From assembly GCA_016707425.1 (NCBI GenBank), contig JADJHU010000001.1, forward strand, positions 1-64,000: a DNA stretch of 64,000 nucleotides. Reading direction: 5' to 3'. Positions 34,851 through 43,861 of this stretch are shown here, in pieces (positions within the stretch are counted from its first letter, which is position 1; the number at the start of each line of letters is the position of its first letter). This DNA comes from Gammaproteobacteria bacterium. Lineage in GTDB: Bacteria; Pseudomonadota; Gammaproteobacteria; Steroidobacterales; Steroidobacteraceae. The notes beneath the pieces are model-generated. The model was not told where the DNA came from, did not search any database, and saw only the letters and a list, made by a program, of their open reading frames with translations. The translations under genes and the position numbers were made by a program.

Positions 34851-37213
34851 TTGCGCACGAAGAGCTCACGACGGATCACACCGCTCCTGATCGGCGGCGC
34901 GCTCGCCTCATGGATGGGCGGCCTTACTGCACTCGCCCAGCAGAATGAACCCACGGCCTCGGGTCCGGTGCGCTTGAAGAGGTCGTCGTAACCGCCCGGC
35001 GTCGCGCGGAAAGCGCCCAGGATGTGCCCATCGCGCTCACCGCGCTTTCGAATGAGCAGGTGGCCGTGCCTGCCGTGATCGGGCTGGCACAGGTGTCGCA
35101 ACTGGCACCGAGCCTGCAGATCACCGCCACGAACGCCCGCCAGACGAACATCAATATCCGGGGTCTCGGCGCGACCCCCGCCTATGCGAGCCTCGGACTC
35201 GAATACGGCGTCGGCGTTTATGTCGACCAGGTCTATTACAGCCGCCCGGCACAGACCGCCTTCGATCTCTACGATATTGAACAGGTCGAAGTCCTTCGTG
35301 GACCGCAGGGGACACTGTTCGGCAAGAACACGACTGCCGGTGCAATCCACATCACGACACAGGCGCCCGGCTTCGAGCCGGACTTTCATGGGGAAGTGAG
35401 CGTTGGCAACTATCGTTCCGGGCAGGTTCGCGCCACGGGATCTTTCCCCGTCACGGACAAGCTTGCGGCCCGGCTCACGGTTTCGAACACGCTGCGCGAC
35501 GAAGGTTTCATGCGAAACCGCAGCAATGACGCGCGCTTTGCCGACCTACGCGCCTTTTCCGCGCGCCAGCAGTTCCTTTACAAGCCCATCGAGAAGCTCT
35601 CTATACGCCTGATCGGCGATTACAGTGATTTTTCCCAGGACTGCTGCCTCGGTGTCACGACCAGCGTCCGCACGACCCGTGCCGACGGGTCATCGCTCCC
35701 CAACAACTTCTATCAGAGGGTCGCGCGCTTCAATTACACCCCGTTGCCCATCGATCCCTTCTCGCGCACCCTCGACATCAACCGCCCTCTGCACACTGCA
35801 GTCAAGACAAAAGGGCTGGCCGGGATCGTGGACTATGATTTCGGCCTGATCACACTCACGTCCGTCACGGGCTGGCGCACACTGGAATTTCGCCCCACGC
35901 TCGATGCGGATCTCCTGCCACTCGACATCTTCCTGAACGCTGGTGTGGACGAAGATCAGCGGCAGTTCAGCCAGGAATTCCGGATCGCATCCAATGGCCG
36001 CAACCCGATCGACTATGTCGCGGGCGTCTACTATTTTTCGCAGCAGCTCGATGACAAGCTGTTCACGAAGTACGGGCCGGATGCCGCACTGTGGATCCTC
36101 GGCCCGGCTCCGGGCAGCGCCGCGGCATCAGTCGGCGGGCAGGCCGCCCTGAATGGCCTGTTCGTCGATAGTACCGCACGCGCCAACACCAAGAGCTATG
36201 CTGCATTCGGGCAGCTGACCTGGCGCGCGGCTGAGTTCTTCAATGTCACGGCTGGTCTGCGCTATACGAATGAGACCAAGGACGGGTTCTTCGATCAGGT
36301 GCAGCGCGGACCGACGTTGACAACGGCGGAAATTGCCATGGGTGCTCAGGCTATCCGTAATGCCTTCGGCGCGAATGTTCCCCGATACACCGCGAAGACG
36401 AAGGAAGACAATCTCTCCGGCCTGCTCACGGCCGCCTTCAAGTTCGGCCCGAACATCATGCTTTACGGGACCTACGCCCGGGGCTACAAATCGGGCGGTC
36501 TAAACCTGAACAGCACCGGCGCGCCCCCCGTGATCGCTCCGGAAGCGGTCAATCACTATGAGGCCGGCCTCAAGACCAGCCTCCTCGACCGCAGGCTCAT
36601 GTTCAATCTCGCGGCCTTCAACACGACGATCCGCAACTATCAGAGCCAGCAGGTCGATCTTGCCGGCGCGTTGACGACCTACATCGCGAATGTCGGGGAT
36701 GTCCGTTCCCGTGGCATCGAGACCGATCTGAGCTTCCGGCCGATCCGCAATCTCACGCTTTCCGCGTCCGGAAGCTATATCGATGCAATCTACAAGGACT
36801 ACCGCAGCGCTCCCTGCCCCATCGAATTCCTCGGGCTGCGGGCAGCCTGCGACCTGAGCGGGCGCAACCTCCCTGGCGTTTCCAAGTACTCGCTGTCCGG
36901 AGCGGCCGACTACGCCGAGGACATTTCCCCGCGGACACAGGCCTACGCCAGCATCAACTACAGTCACCGGTCACGCTTCAATTCGACCTACAACCTTGCA
37001 GCAGACAGCTGGATCGATGCCTACGAGGTGACCAACCTGAGCATCGGCCTGCGTGCAGCGGAGCAGCGCTGGGATGTCTCGTTCTATGTGCGCAACCTGT
37101 TCGACACGGAATATTTCGCCATAAAGGCTGCTGCTGCCTTCAACACGGGCCAGTTCACGGGTCAGCCCGGCGACCCACGCACGTATGGGATCACGATGCG
37201 TGCCCGGTTCTGA
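34851..37213 (+). pseudogene. TonB-dependent outer-membrane receptor, frameshift after signal peptide
   Basis: A TTG at 34851 after GGGGAGA opens a signal peptide (L-L-I-G-G-A-L-A-S-W-M-G-G-L-T-A-L-A-Q-Q). The frame breaks at about 34960-34966; the other frame starts with the classic A-L-E-E-V-V-V-T-A-R-R-R-A-E-S-A-Q-D-V-P and carries the plug domain (V-L-R-G-P-Q-G-T-L-F-G-K-N-T-T-A-G) and the full beta-barrel to the terminal R-A-R-F. One missing base reconciles them (about 787 residues). It belongs to the large sphingomonad-type receptor subfamily for organic substrates, next to a sulfatase. The ligand is unknown. Confidence 0.85.
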
Positions 37214-37231
37214 CATGAGGTGAGAACGCCA

Positions 37232-38893
37232 ATGAGTATCCTGCGCCTGGCTCTCGCGATGGCGGCCCTCATCGCGCTCCTGCCTGCACACGCTCGCTCC
37301 GCTGTGCAGGATCGCCCCAGCATCGTCGTCGTGCTGGTCGACGATATGGGCTTTTCCGACATCGGCGCCTTCGGCGGAGAAATCCAGACGCCGAACCTCG
37401 ACAAGCTGGCGAACAACGGTGTGAAATTCAATAATTTCCATACCACGCCGGTTTGCGCCCCGACCCGTGCGGAACTGCTGACAGGAGTCGATCATCATCA
37501 GACCGGCCTCGGCAACTTCCCCGAGCTGCGCCAGGACAACCAGGTCGACGAGCCGGGCTACGAAGGCTATCTGAACGATCGGGTGGTCACGATTGCCGAG
37601 CGGCTGCAGGAGGGCGGGTACAGGACACTGATGTCGGGAAAGTGGCACTTGGGCTATGACCCCCGTGCCAACCCGGCTGTGCGCGGGTTCGATCGTTCGT
37701 TTGCCATGCTGGGTGGCGGACACAACCATTTTGGCAAGGACGCGTTGCGCAAGGCGCCGAATCTTCCGAATGCAGGGGTCGTCTACACGCGCGATGGAAA
37801 AAAGGTATCCATCCCTGACGACTTCTACTCCACCACCTACTTCACCGATCAGCTGATCTCGTTTCTGCCTGCGAAGGGCGACGGGCAACCCTTCTTCGCC
37901 TATCTTGCCCTGACTGCTCCCCATTACCCGATCCAGGCCCCGGCGAAGGACATCAGGCGATATGCGGGGAAGTATGACGCGGGCTACGATGTACTGCGGA
38001 ACCGGCGGGTGGATCGCCTGAAGCAGCTGAAGCTGATCCCCGAGGACGTCACCGCACACTCACAGTCCTCGCCGGTCCGCTGGGAACAGTTGACCGACAG
38101 CCAGAAGAAGACCGAGGCGCGCACCATGGAAGCTTACGCGGCCATGGTCGACATCATCGACCAGAACATCGGCCGCCTGGTTGCCGAGCTGAAAAAGCGC
38201 GGCCAGTACGAGAATACGGTCTTCATGTTCCTGTCCGACAACGGGCCGGAAGGCCATGAGCTCGACAAGTCATTCATCATCCCCGAAGCGGGCAAGGCAT
38301 TGCTCGCCAATGCGGACAACAGCCTGGAATCCATCGGCTCGGCCGCTTCCTACGTCTGGTACAAGTCCAACTGGGCCGAGGCAGGCTCCGCGCCGTTCCG
38401 GCGCTACAAATCCTTCCCCACTGAGGGCGGAACACGGACGGTCGCCTTCCTCAGCTACCCGAAAGCCGGCCGCAAGGGCGAGATCGAATCAAGCTACCTC
38501 TCGGTGCGCGACGTTTCACCGACGATTCTGGAGCTCGCTCGCGTCAGCATCCCGGATCCGGCGATGTTCAGGGGAAGACGGGTGATCCCCATCGAAGGTA
38601 AGTCCTTTGCGCAACGCATTCTTCCTTCAGCGCCGCCGCCCGTGATCTCGCCCGACTTTGCGGCAGGTGAAATGTTCGGGCGCCGCTATGCCCGTGAAGG
38701 ACAGTGGAAAGCCGTGCATATTCCGCCGCCGACGGGGTCGGGCCAGTGGGAATTATTCGATGTCGAACGTGATCCGGGCGAAGTAACCGACGTTGCGCGA
38801 CAACATCCCGAGATCCTCGCTCACCTCGTCAAGAGGTGGAACGCCTACGCGAAGAAAAAGGGCGTCGTGCTGCCTGTCATCCCGGGAAACTGA
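37232..38893 (+). CDS. Arylsulfatase (AtsA type), periplasmic
   Basis: This 553-residue protein has a signal peptide (1-25), the metal-site D-D-M-G-F at 37-41 and the formylglycine motif C-A-P-T-R-A-E-L-L-T-G with C75. The T after P matches the Pseudomonas AtsA form. A further D-N-G-P-E-G metal motif is near 338. It would hydrolyse a sulfate ester after maturation by a formylglycine-generating enzyme or a serine/cysteine-type radical enzyme, neither of which is in the window. It is 18 bp behind the receptor gene and probably co-transcribed, so its substrate may be taken up by that receptor. Confidence 0.9.
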   Translation: MSILRLALAMAALIALLPAHARSAVQDRPSIVVVLVDDMGFSDIGAFGGEIQTPNLDKLANNGVKFNNFHTTPVCAPTRAELLTGVDHHQTGLGNFPELRQDNQVDEPGYEGYLNDRVVTIAERLQEGGYRTLMSGKWHLGYDPRANPAVRGFDRSFAMLGGGHNHFGKDALRKAPNLPNAGVVYTRDGKKVSIPDDFYSTTYFTDQLISFLPAKGDGQPFFAYLALTAPHYPIQAPAKDIRRYAGKYDAGYDVLRNRRVDRLKQLKLIPEDVTAHSQSSPVRWEQLTDSQKKTEARTMEAYAAMVDIIDQNIGRLVAELKKRGQYENTVFMFLSDNGPEGHELDKSFIIPEAGKALLANADNSLESIGSAASYVWYKSNWAEAGSAPFRRYKSFPTEGGTRTVAFLSYPKAGRKGEIESSYLSVRDVSPTILELARVSIPDPAMFRGRRVIPIEGKSFAQRILPSAPPPVISPDFAAGEMFGRRYAREGQWKAVHIPPPTGSGQWELFDVERDPGEVTDVARQHPEILAHLVKRWNAYAKKKGVVLPVIPGN

Positions 38894-38912
38894 AAGCGCC
38901 GCCGCCAAGGTT

Positions 38913-38930
38913 TGGCCGCATGGGCGGCCA
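38913..38930. terminator. Hairpin after the arylsulfatase gene
   Basis: TGGCCGC-ATGG-GCGGCCA forms a 7-bp stem with a 4-base loop, 20 bp after the sulfatase stop. There is no T-tract. It is a possible end of the catabolic operon, just before the transposase remnant. Confidence 0.4.
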
Positions 38931-39027
38931 CAGTCTGATCCTCGGTCGCGATGAGCTTTCGGGGTCGTAGGTTACAGGTCGTTCCGGACACATAGGTAAC
39001 ACTTCGGGCATTTGCGGGAGACAGCAG

Positions 39028-39369
39028 ATGTTGTGGCAGGAGTGTTCCAAAGGGGACGAGCGGCTGCGATTCGTAGCTCGCCTGCTCGAAGGCGAGAGGA
39101 TGCGCGATCTGTGCGGAGAGTTCGATATCTCACGCAAGACCGGTTATGGAATCTTCACTCGCTATCAGCGAACCGGACTGGAGGGCCTCACCGACCGCTC
39201 CAGGCGGCCGTATCGGCAGGCCAATCGACTGCCTGAGCTGCTCGAGTCGCGCATTGCTCTGGCAGCCGTCAGCACAGCGCACGCCGTCCTTGATCGTTAT
39301 GGGCTGGTCAGTCGCGGACGACGCCGTTCACACTACCGAGCCCAGGGCACTGCCCTATCTCGCCCCACC
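39028..39369 (+). mobile_element. IS481-type transposase remnant
   Basis: The N-terminal helix-turn-helix region (L-C-G-E-F-D-I-S-R-K-T-G-Y, then R-T-G-L-E-G-L-T-D-R-S-R-R-P) and a later piece (T-A-H-A-V-L-D-R-Y-G-L-V, Y-R-A-Q-G-T-A-L-S-R-P-T) match IS481/IS3-like transposases. About 25-30 residues are missing between them, and the DDE catalytic domain is absent. The upstream stretch 38965-39000 resembles an IS terminal region (G-T-T-C-C-G-G-A-C-A-C-A-T-A-G-G). This is an inactive fragment. Confidence 0.75.
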
Positions 39370-39424
39370 TCGCTGCACCCGCCTGATGGCGACGCTACCG
39401 AGCACATGATGGGCGGGATCGCAG

Positions 39425-39692
39425 CATGCCCGGCCAGCTCCTTCGCGCGATGTGCTGCGTTGATACCGATGCCGGCCGATTTCAGCACTTCTGCTCTAGT
39501 CGGCCTTCCACTGGTGGAAAGCCTCTACCCGCCATTGGTCTGCGGACTCGTCTCCGGCTCCCGCCGACAACTCCTCGAGGCGCATGATGGCGCGGCATCT
39601 GATTTCCGCGACCCGGCGTTCCAGTTTCACGTCACTTCGCTGGCGTGCATAGGCGGCGAGTGCGTCCAGTTCGGCCGTCTCACCAGTCGCCG
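39425..39692 (-). pseudogene. Fragment of a mobile-element protein, broken by stop and frameshift
   Basis: On the minus strand, E-L-D-A-L-A-A-Y-A-R-Q-R-S-D and V-A-E-I-R-C-R-A-I-M-R-L-E-E-L resemble a helical protein common in prophages and integrated elements (pattern: A-x-Y-A-R-Q-x-K-D, A-E-I-R-x-R-A-E-R-R). After a TAG at 39496 the next frame continues with A-E-V-L-K-S-A-G-I and A-H-R-x-K-E-L-A, which is the usual following segment. It is decayed. It abuts the 3' end of tRNA-Pro, a common integration point. Assignment is by pattern only. Confidence 0.4.
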
Positions 39693-39703
39693 CTCGAAAA
39701 TAC

Positions 39704-39780
39704 TGGTCGGGGCGCCGAGATTTGAACTCGGGACCCCTTGCACCCCATGCAAGTGCGCTACCAGACTGCGCCACGCCCCG
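39704..39780 (-). tRNA. tRNA-Pro (GGG)
   Basis: A 77-base cloverleaf, with acceptor CGGGGCG/CGCCCCG, D-arm with GGTAGC, anticodon loop ATGGGGT (anticodon GGG), T-arm GTTCAAATC, and an encoded CCA. An open reading frame across it (M-A-Q-S-G-S-A-L-A-W...) is a translation of the tRNA and not a protein. Confidence 0.95.
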
Positions 39781-39798
39781 ACCGTGGCGGTGATCATA

Positions 39799-40107
39799 TC
39801 ACTTCGGCGCCGAGGAACGGGGCTGCAATCCGCGGGCGAGGACCACCAGGCGGCGCAGAGCGGTGGCTGCCACCACTCCGCGCGCGAGCCAGGCCAGCGG
39901 CCGCAGGCGCCGGCGCAACACAAACAGGGCGCCGCCGCCCGTAACGGCCAGCGCCGGCGCGAGGCGGCGCAGTACACCGAGAGCATGGCGTGCACGACCC
40001 ACCGACCCCTCGATCGCGAGCACCTCGGCTGCAAAGTCGCGGCGCAGCTGCTCGCAACGCAGCTGGAGTGTGCGACGCCGGAGCGCGAGCTCCTCCTGCC
40101 GCCGCAT
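39799..40107 (-). CDS. YqjK-like small protein
   Basis: The 102-residue basic protein has a helical N-terminus (M-R-R-Q-E-E-L-A-L-R-R-R-T-L-Q-L-R) and a following hydrophobic region (about 52-66). Its start overlaps the stop of the YqjE-like gene (TGATG). YqjK-type proteins often follow YqjE. The function is unknown; it may be associated with the inner membrane. Confidence 0.65.
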   Translation of the reverse strand: MRRQEELALRRRTLQLRCEQLRRDFAAEVLAIEGSVGRARHALGVLRRLAPALAVTGGGALFVLRRRLRPLAWLARGVVAATALRRLVVLARGLQPRSSAPK

Positions 40108-40514
40108 CACGGCCGACGCTCGAGCGCCTCGCGGTCGCGCTGCAGCTCCTCGAGGGTTGCCGCGAGCAGAGACGGGCGCGATTGAAGCAGTCGCCGCACG
40201 CGAAGTGCCGTCAGGAGCGCCGTGAGAAGAAAGGCCGCGCAGATCAGCCCGGCAACCAGGAGGCGTGGGCCGTCCCAGAAGGCGATGAGGATCGTGAGCG
40301 CCAGCAGCAGCACGCCGAGGCTCGCGAAGAACAGCGCCACGAGCGACCACAGGACGATCGTCGCAGCGCGATGGATCTCTTCCTGCAGCTCCGTCGTGAA
40401 GAGCTCGATGCGCGTGTGCGCAATCGAGACGACAGTCGCGAGGAGCCGCCGCACGCTGGCAAACAGCCGCCCTTCAGCCCGCTGCGTCTGCGACCCGGGC
40501 TCGCGCAGAGCCAT
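40107..40514 (-). CDS. yqjE: YqjE-like inner-membrane protein (phage-holin superfamily fold)
   Basis: The 135-residue protein has an amphipathic N-terminal helix and two hydrophobic segments (about 50-75 and 82-105), the YqjE/DUF1469 layout. It is the middle gene of yqjD-yqjE-yqjK. In enterobacteria YqjD binds ribosomes at the membrane in stationary phase; YqjE is a partner of unknown role. Confidence 0.78.
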   Translation of the reverse strand: MALREPGSQTQRAEGRLFASVRRLLATVVSIAHTRIELFTTELQEEIHRAATIVLWSLVALFFASLGVLLLALTILIAFWDGPRLLVAGLICAAFLLTALLTALRVRRLLQSRPSLLAATLEELQRDREALERRP

Positions 40515-40522
40515 CGTTCTTC

Positions 40523-40828
40523 TCAGCGCCGCCCCAGGATCAGCCCGACGAGGAATGCAGCACCGGCAGTGATCGCCAGCGCCTGCCAGGGATTGTCGCG
40601 CACGTAGCGATCCGTGTCGCGGGCCGCATCCCTCGCACGCTGTGCAATCTCGTCTTCGAGCGCGCCCAGCCGCTCGCGCGCCGCGCGAATGGATTCCTCG
40701 GCCTTCGCCCGGGCCTGCTGCACTTTTTCGCCGACCTGTCCGCCGGTCGCGCGCAGCAGGGCTTCCGCGTCCTCGATGACGGCACGCAGATCTTCCTTCA
40801 GTTTCTCGCCTGGATTAACGCTGTTCAT
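40523..40828 (-). CDS. yqjD: YqjD/ElaB-family protein (DUF883)
   Basis: The 101-residue protein has a long charged coiled coil (about 8-70) and a C-terminal transmembrane segment starting at N-P-W-Q-A-L-A-I-T-A-G and ending G-L-I-L-G-R-R, exactly the DUF883 form. The C-terminal anchor holds it in the inner membrane and the E. coli protein binds 70S ribosomes in stationary phase. It is first of a three-gene operon. Confidence 0.88.
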   Translation of the reverse strand: MNSVNPGEKLKEDLRAVIEDAEALLRATGGQVGEKVQQARAKAEESIRAARERLGALEDEIAQRARDAARDTDRYVRDNPWQALAITAGAAFLVGLILGRR

Positions 40829-40831
40829 GGG

Positions 40832-41188
40832 TCACCGCCGCAGGATTCTGAGAACTTCTTCGAGCTCGAGCCGCACCTGCCGGATGATCTGCTGGCTCTG
40901 AGTGACATCCGAGCGCGCCTCTTCCCCTGTGAGCTTGTTGCGTGCCCCGCCGATCGTAAAGCCTTCCTCGTAGAGGAGACTGCGGATCTGGCGGATCACG
41001 ATCACGTCCTGCCGCTGATAATAGCGCCGGTTGCCACGGCGCTTCACCGGCTTCAGCTGCGGGAACTCCTGCTCCCAATATCGCAGCACATGCGGCTTGA
41101 CGCCACAGAGCTCACTCACCTCGCCAATTGTGAAGTAGCGCTTGCCGGGGATCGGGGGCAGCTCGGCATTGTTACCTGCTTCCAGCAT
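40832..41188 (-). CDS. MerR-family regulator downstream of ihfA
   Basis: This 118-residue protein has a MerR winged helix (Y-F-T-I-G-E-V-S-E-L-C-G-V-K-P-H-V-L-R-Y-W-E, residues 18-39) and a C-terminal coiled coil with no metal-binding cysteines. It overlaps the 3' end of ihfA by 17 bp. This gene follows ihfA in most Gammaproteobacteria and Betaproteobacteria. Its target is unknown. Confidence 0.9.
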   Translation of the reverse strand: MLEAGNNAELPPIPGKRYFTIGEVSELCGVKPHVLRYWEQEFPQLKPVKRRGNRRYYQRQDVIVIRQIRSLLYEEGFTIGGARNKLTGEEARSDVTQSQQIIRQVRLELEEVLRILRR

Positions 41189-41468
41189 AGGCCTCGACTC
41201 GCGCCTTGAGTTTCTGCCCCGGGCGGAAAGTGACCACGCGCCGCGCGCTGATCGGGATTTCCTCGCCGGTCTTCGGATTGCGTCCTGGACGCTGATTCTT
41301 GTCGCGCAGGTCGAAGTTACCGAAGCCCGAGAGTTTCACCTGCTCTCCGTCGGCAAGCGCTGCCCGCATTTCCTCGAAAAACAGATCGACGAGCTCACGC
41401 GCTTCACGTTTGTTGAGACCGAGCTGGTTGAAGAGGGCCTCGGCCATCTCCGCTTTCGTCAAGGCCAT
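41172..41468 (-). CDS. ihfA: Integration host factor subunit alpha
   Basis: The 98-residue HU/IHF-fold protein has the DNA-minor-groove arm with R-P-G-R-N-P-K-T-G and K-L-S-G-F-G-N-F. It bends DNA as a heterodimer with IhfB. It lies in the conserved pheS-pheT-ihfA order, a few bases after pheT. Confidence 0.95.
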   Translation of the reverse strand: MALTKAEMAEALFNQLGLNKREARELVDLFFEEMRAALADGEQVKLSGFGNFDLRDKNQRPGRNPKTGEEIPISARRVVTFRPGQKLKARVEAYAGSR

Positions 41469-41472
41469 GAGC

Positions 41473-43857
41473 TTATTCTCTAATCTTCGCTCCGAGCGTG
41501 CCGACCAGATCTGTACGAATCGCGCCCATCAGGGCGTCCACGTCTGCATCGGTTAGCGTGCGGTTTTTATCTTGGAAAATCAAACCCAAAGCCATGCTTT
41601 TTCGACCGACTTCTACCCCTGCTCCCCTGAAGATGTCGAAAACGCGAAGATCGCGCAGCAGGCTCGACGCCAGCAAGGTTACACGCTCGCGCACCCGGCT
41701 TAAAGGCACCGCCTCATCCAGGGTGAAAGAAACGTCACGCCGGACCTGCGGGAACCGCGATATGTCACAAAACCGTGGCAATCCGGCCCGCGTCGCCGCC
41801 TCGTAGTCGAGTTCGAAGAGCACGGGCGCGCCGACGAGGCCCAGCGTCCGCACGATTTCCGGGTGCAGTTCGCCAAGCCAGCCGACCGCATCGCCATTGC
41901 GCAAGATGCGAGCGCCCCGCCCCGGGTGCAGGCACGGGATCCGCCCGGCCTCGAACGTGAAGGACTCCGCCTGCCCGGTTGCGGCGCGCAGCGCCTCCAC
42001 ATCGGCTTTCACGTCCAAGAAATCCACCGACACGGCGTCGACCCCCCACTGCTCCGGCAGACGCGAGCCGAGGGCGAGTCCGGCGAGTGAATCGATCTCC
42101 CGGCATTCGCCTCCTGGCGCCGGTGCGAAACGCACGCCGTGCTCGAAGAGCCGCAGCCGATCCTGCTGGCGGCGCTGGTTCTCGATTGCCGTCTTGACGA
42201 GTCCGGGCCACAGCGACACGCGCATCACCGCAAGATCGCTCGCGATGGGGTTCGCCAGCGCCGGAGCCGGCACGTCCGGAAACAGCCGCTGCTGCAGCAG
42301 TGGATCGACAAAGGCAAAGCTGGCGATCTCCTGATAGCCGCGCGCGGAGAGTGTCTCCAGCACCGAGGCCTCGGGTGGCCGCGCTTCGGGCTGGGGGCGA
42401 ATGCGTTGCGGGGAGCACGCAGGCATCTCAGGGAGACGGTCGAGCCCGACCAGCCGCACGACCTCCTCGATGAGATCCACTTCGATCGCGATATCGAAAC
42501 GATACGCCGGCGGCAACGCACTCCACCCCGCATCAGTGGCCGCAACCTGCATGCCGAGCCCCTTCAGGGCCCGCTCGACTTCAGCATCCGGGAGGTGTGC
42601 ACCCAGCAGGCGATCGAGCTGCCGGCGGCGCACCAGAACGGGGCTGCGGTGCGGCAGGTGCTCCTCGTGCCGCGCCACCACAAGTGGCCCGGGCGCGCCA
42701 CCTGCAATCTGCACGATGAGCGACGTCGCGCGTTCCATCGCGCGTTCCTGATTCACAGGGTCCACCCCGCGCTCGAAGCGCTGGCTGGCATCCGTGTGCA
42801 GACCGAAGCGCCGCGCCCGTCCGGCAACCGCCTCCGGCGCAAACCATGCGACTTCGAGGAAGAGGTCACTCGTGTCCTCGCCGACGGCCGTGCGGGCGCC
42901 GCCCATGATGCCTGCGAGCCCCACCGGACCCTCCGCATCCGCGATCACGAGTACATCGTCGTCCGGTTCCACCCTCCGGCCCCCGAGCAGCTCCAGGGAT
43001 TCGTCCTGGCGCCCATAACGCACCTCGATGCCACTCTGCACCCGATCGAGATCGTAGGCGTGCATCGGCTGCCCGAGCTCGAGGAGCACGTAGTTGGTGA
43101 CATCCACGACGGGACTGATCGAACGCTGACCCGCACGCCGCAGGCGTTCACGCAGCCACGCGGGTGAGCGGCTGCGGTTGTTCACGCCCCGAATGATCCG
43201 GCCCGCGAATCCGGGGCAGGCGCGCGGAGCCGCGAGTCGTACCGGCAGAGTATCCACGTGGCACGATGCGGCCGGAGGAATCACCGGCGGGTGCAGCGCC
43301 GCACCCGTGAGCGCCACGACTTCGCGGGCGATGCCGAGCACTGACATCGCATCGCCACGATTCGGAGTCACGTTGAGCTCGAGGATCGAATCATCGAGAT
43401 CGAGATACTCACGCAGCGACTGCCCGACGGGCGCCTCGGGCGGCAGCTCCAGAATCCCCTCGGAACTCTCCTCGAGACCGAGCTCCTTCGCGGAGCACAG
43501 CATGCCGCCAGAAGCAATGCCACGCAGCTTCGCGGCCTTGATCGCGAGCCCCCCCGGAAGCTGCGCGCCGACGACGGCAAGCGCTGTCCTGAGCCCGGCG
43601 CGCGCATTGGGCGCCCCGCACACGACCTGCAGCGGCTCGCCGCCCCCTCCATCGGCGACGCGGCAGACCTGGAGCTTGTCGGCCTGGGGATGCCGCTCGG
43701 CGGAGAGAATCTCCCCGACGATCACGCCCGTGAACCCGGGTGCGGCGGCCTCGAGGCCCTCGAGCTCGAAGCCCGCCATGGTGAGGCGATCACCGAGCTC
43801 GCGTGCCGGCCAGGGCACATCGACCCACTCCCGCAGCCAGGAAACCGGGATCTTCAT
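41473..43857 (-). CDS. pheT: Phenylalanyl-tRNA synthetase beta subunit
   Basis: This 794-residue subunit (E. coli about 795) shows in order the tRNA-binding OB-fold (about 40-150), B3/B4 editing domain, B5, the catalytic-like core and the C-terminal anticodon-binding domain (R-R-D-V-S-F-T-L-D). It is intact. It needs the alpha subunit, whose gene here lacks an internal part. Confidence 0.95.
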   Translation of the reverse strand: MKIPVSWLREWVDVPWPARELGDRLTMAGFELEGLEAAAPGFTGVIVGEILSAERHPQADKLQVCRVADGGGGEPLQVVCGAPNARAGLRTALAVVGAQLPGGLAIKAAKLRGIASGGMLCSAKELGLEESSEGILELPPEAPVGQSLREYLDLDDSILELNVTPNRGDAMSVLGIAREVVALTGAALHPPVIPPAASCHVDTLPVRLAAPRACPGFAGRIIRGVNNRSRSPAWLRERLRRAGQRSISPVVDVTNYVLLELGQPMHAYDLDRVQSGIEVRYGRQDESLELLGGRRVEPDDDVLVIADAEGPVGLAGIMGGARTAVGEDTSDLFLEVAWFAPEAVAGRARRFGLHTDASQRFERGVDPVNQERAMERATSLIVQIAGGAPGPLVVARHEEHLPHRSPVLVRRRQLDRLLGAHLPDAEVERALKGLGMQVAATDAGWSALPPAYRFDIAIEVDLIEEVVRLVGLDRLPEMPACSPQRIRPQPEARPPEASVLETLSARGYQEIASFAFVDPLLQQRLFPDVPAPALANPIASDLAVMRVSLWPGLVKTAIENQRRQQDRLRLFEHGVRFAPAPGGECREIDSLAGLALGSRLPEQWGVDAVSVDFLDVKADVEALRAATGQAESFTFEAGRIPCLHPGRGARILRNGDAVGWLGELHPEIVRTLGLVGAPVLFELDYEAATRAGLPRFCDISRFPQVRRDVSFTLDEAVPLSRVRERVTLLASSLLRDLRVFDIFRGAGVEVGRKSMALGLIFQDKNRTLTDADVDALMGAIRTDLVGTLGAKIRE

Positions 43858-43861
43858 CGCC

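Noticed and set aside
39496..39774. Minus-strand frame starting M-A-Q-S-G-S-A-L-A-W
   Set aside because: Its first 25 codons are the tRNA-Pro gene in translation; only the later part has mobile-element similarity and is listed as a broken fragment.
38894..39780. Attachment-site repeat of the tRNA-Pro 3' end
   Set aside because: No second copy of the last 15-20 bases of the tRNA was seen in the neighbouring scar.
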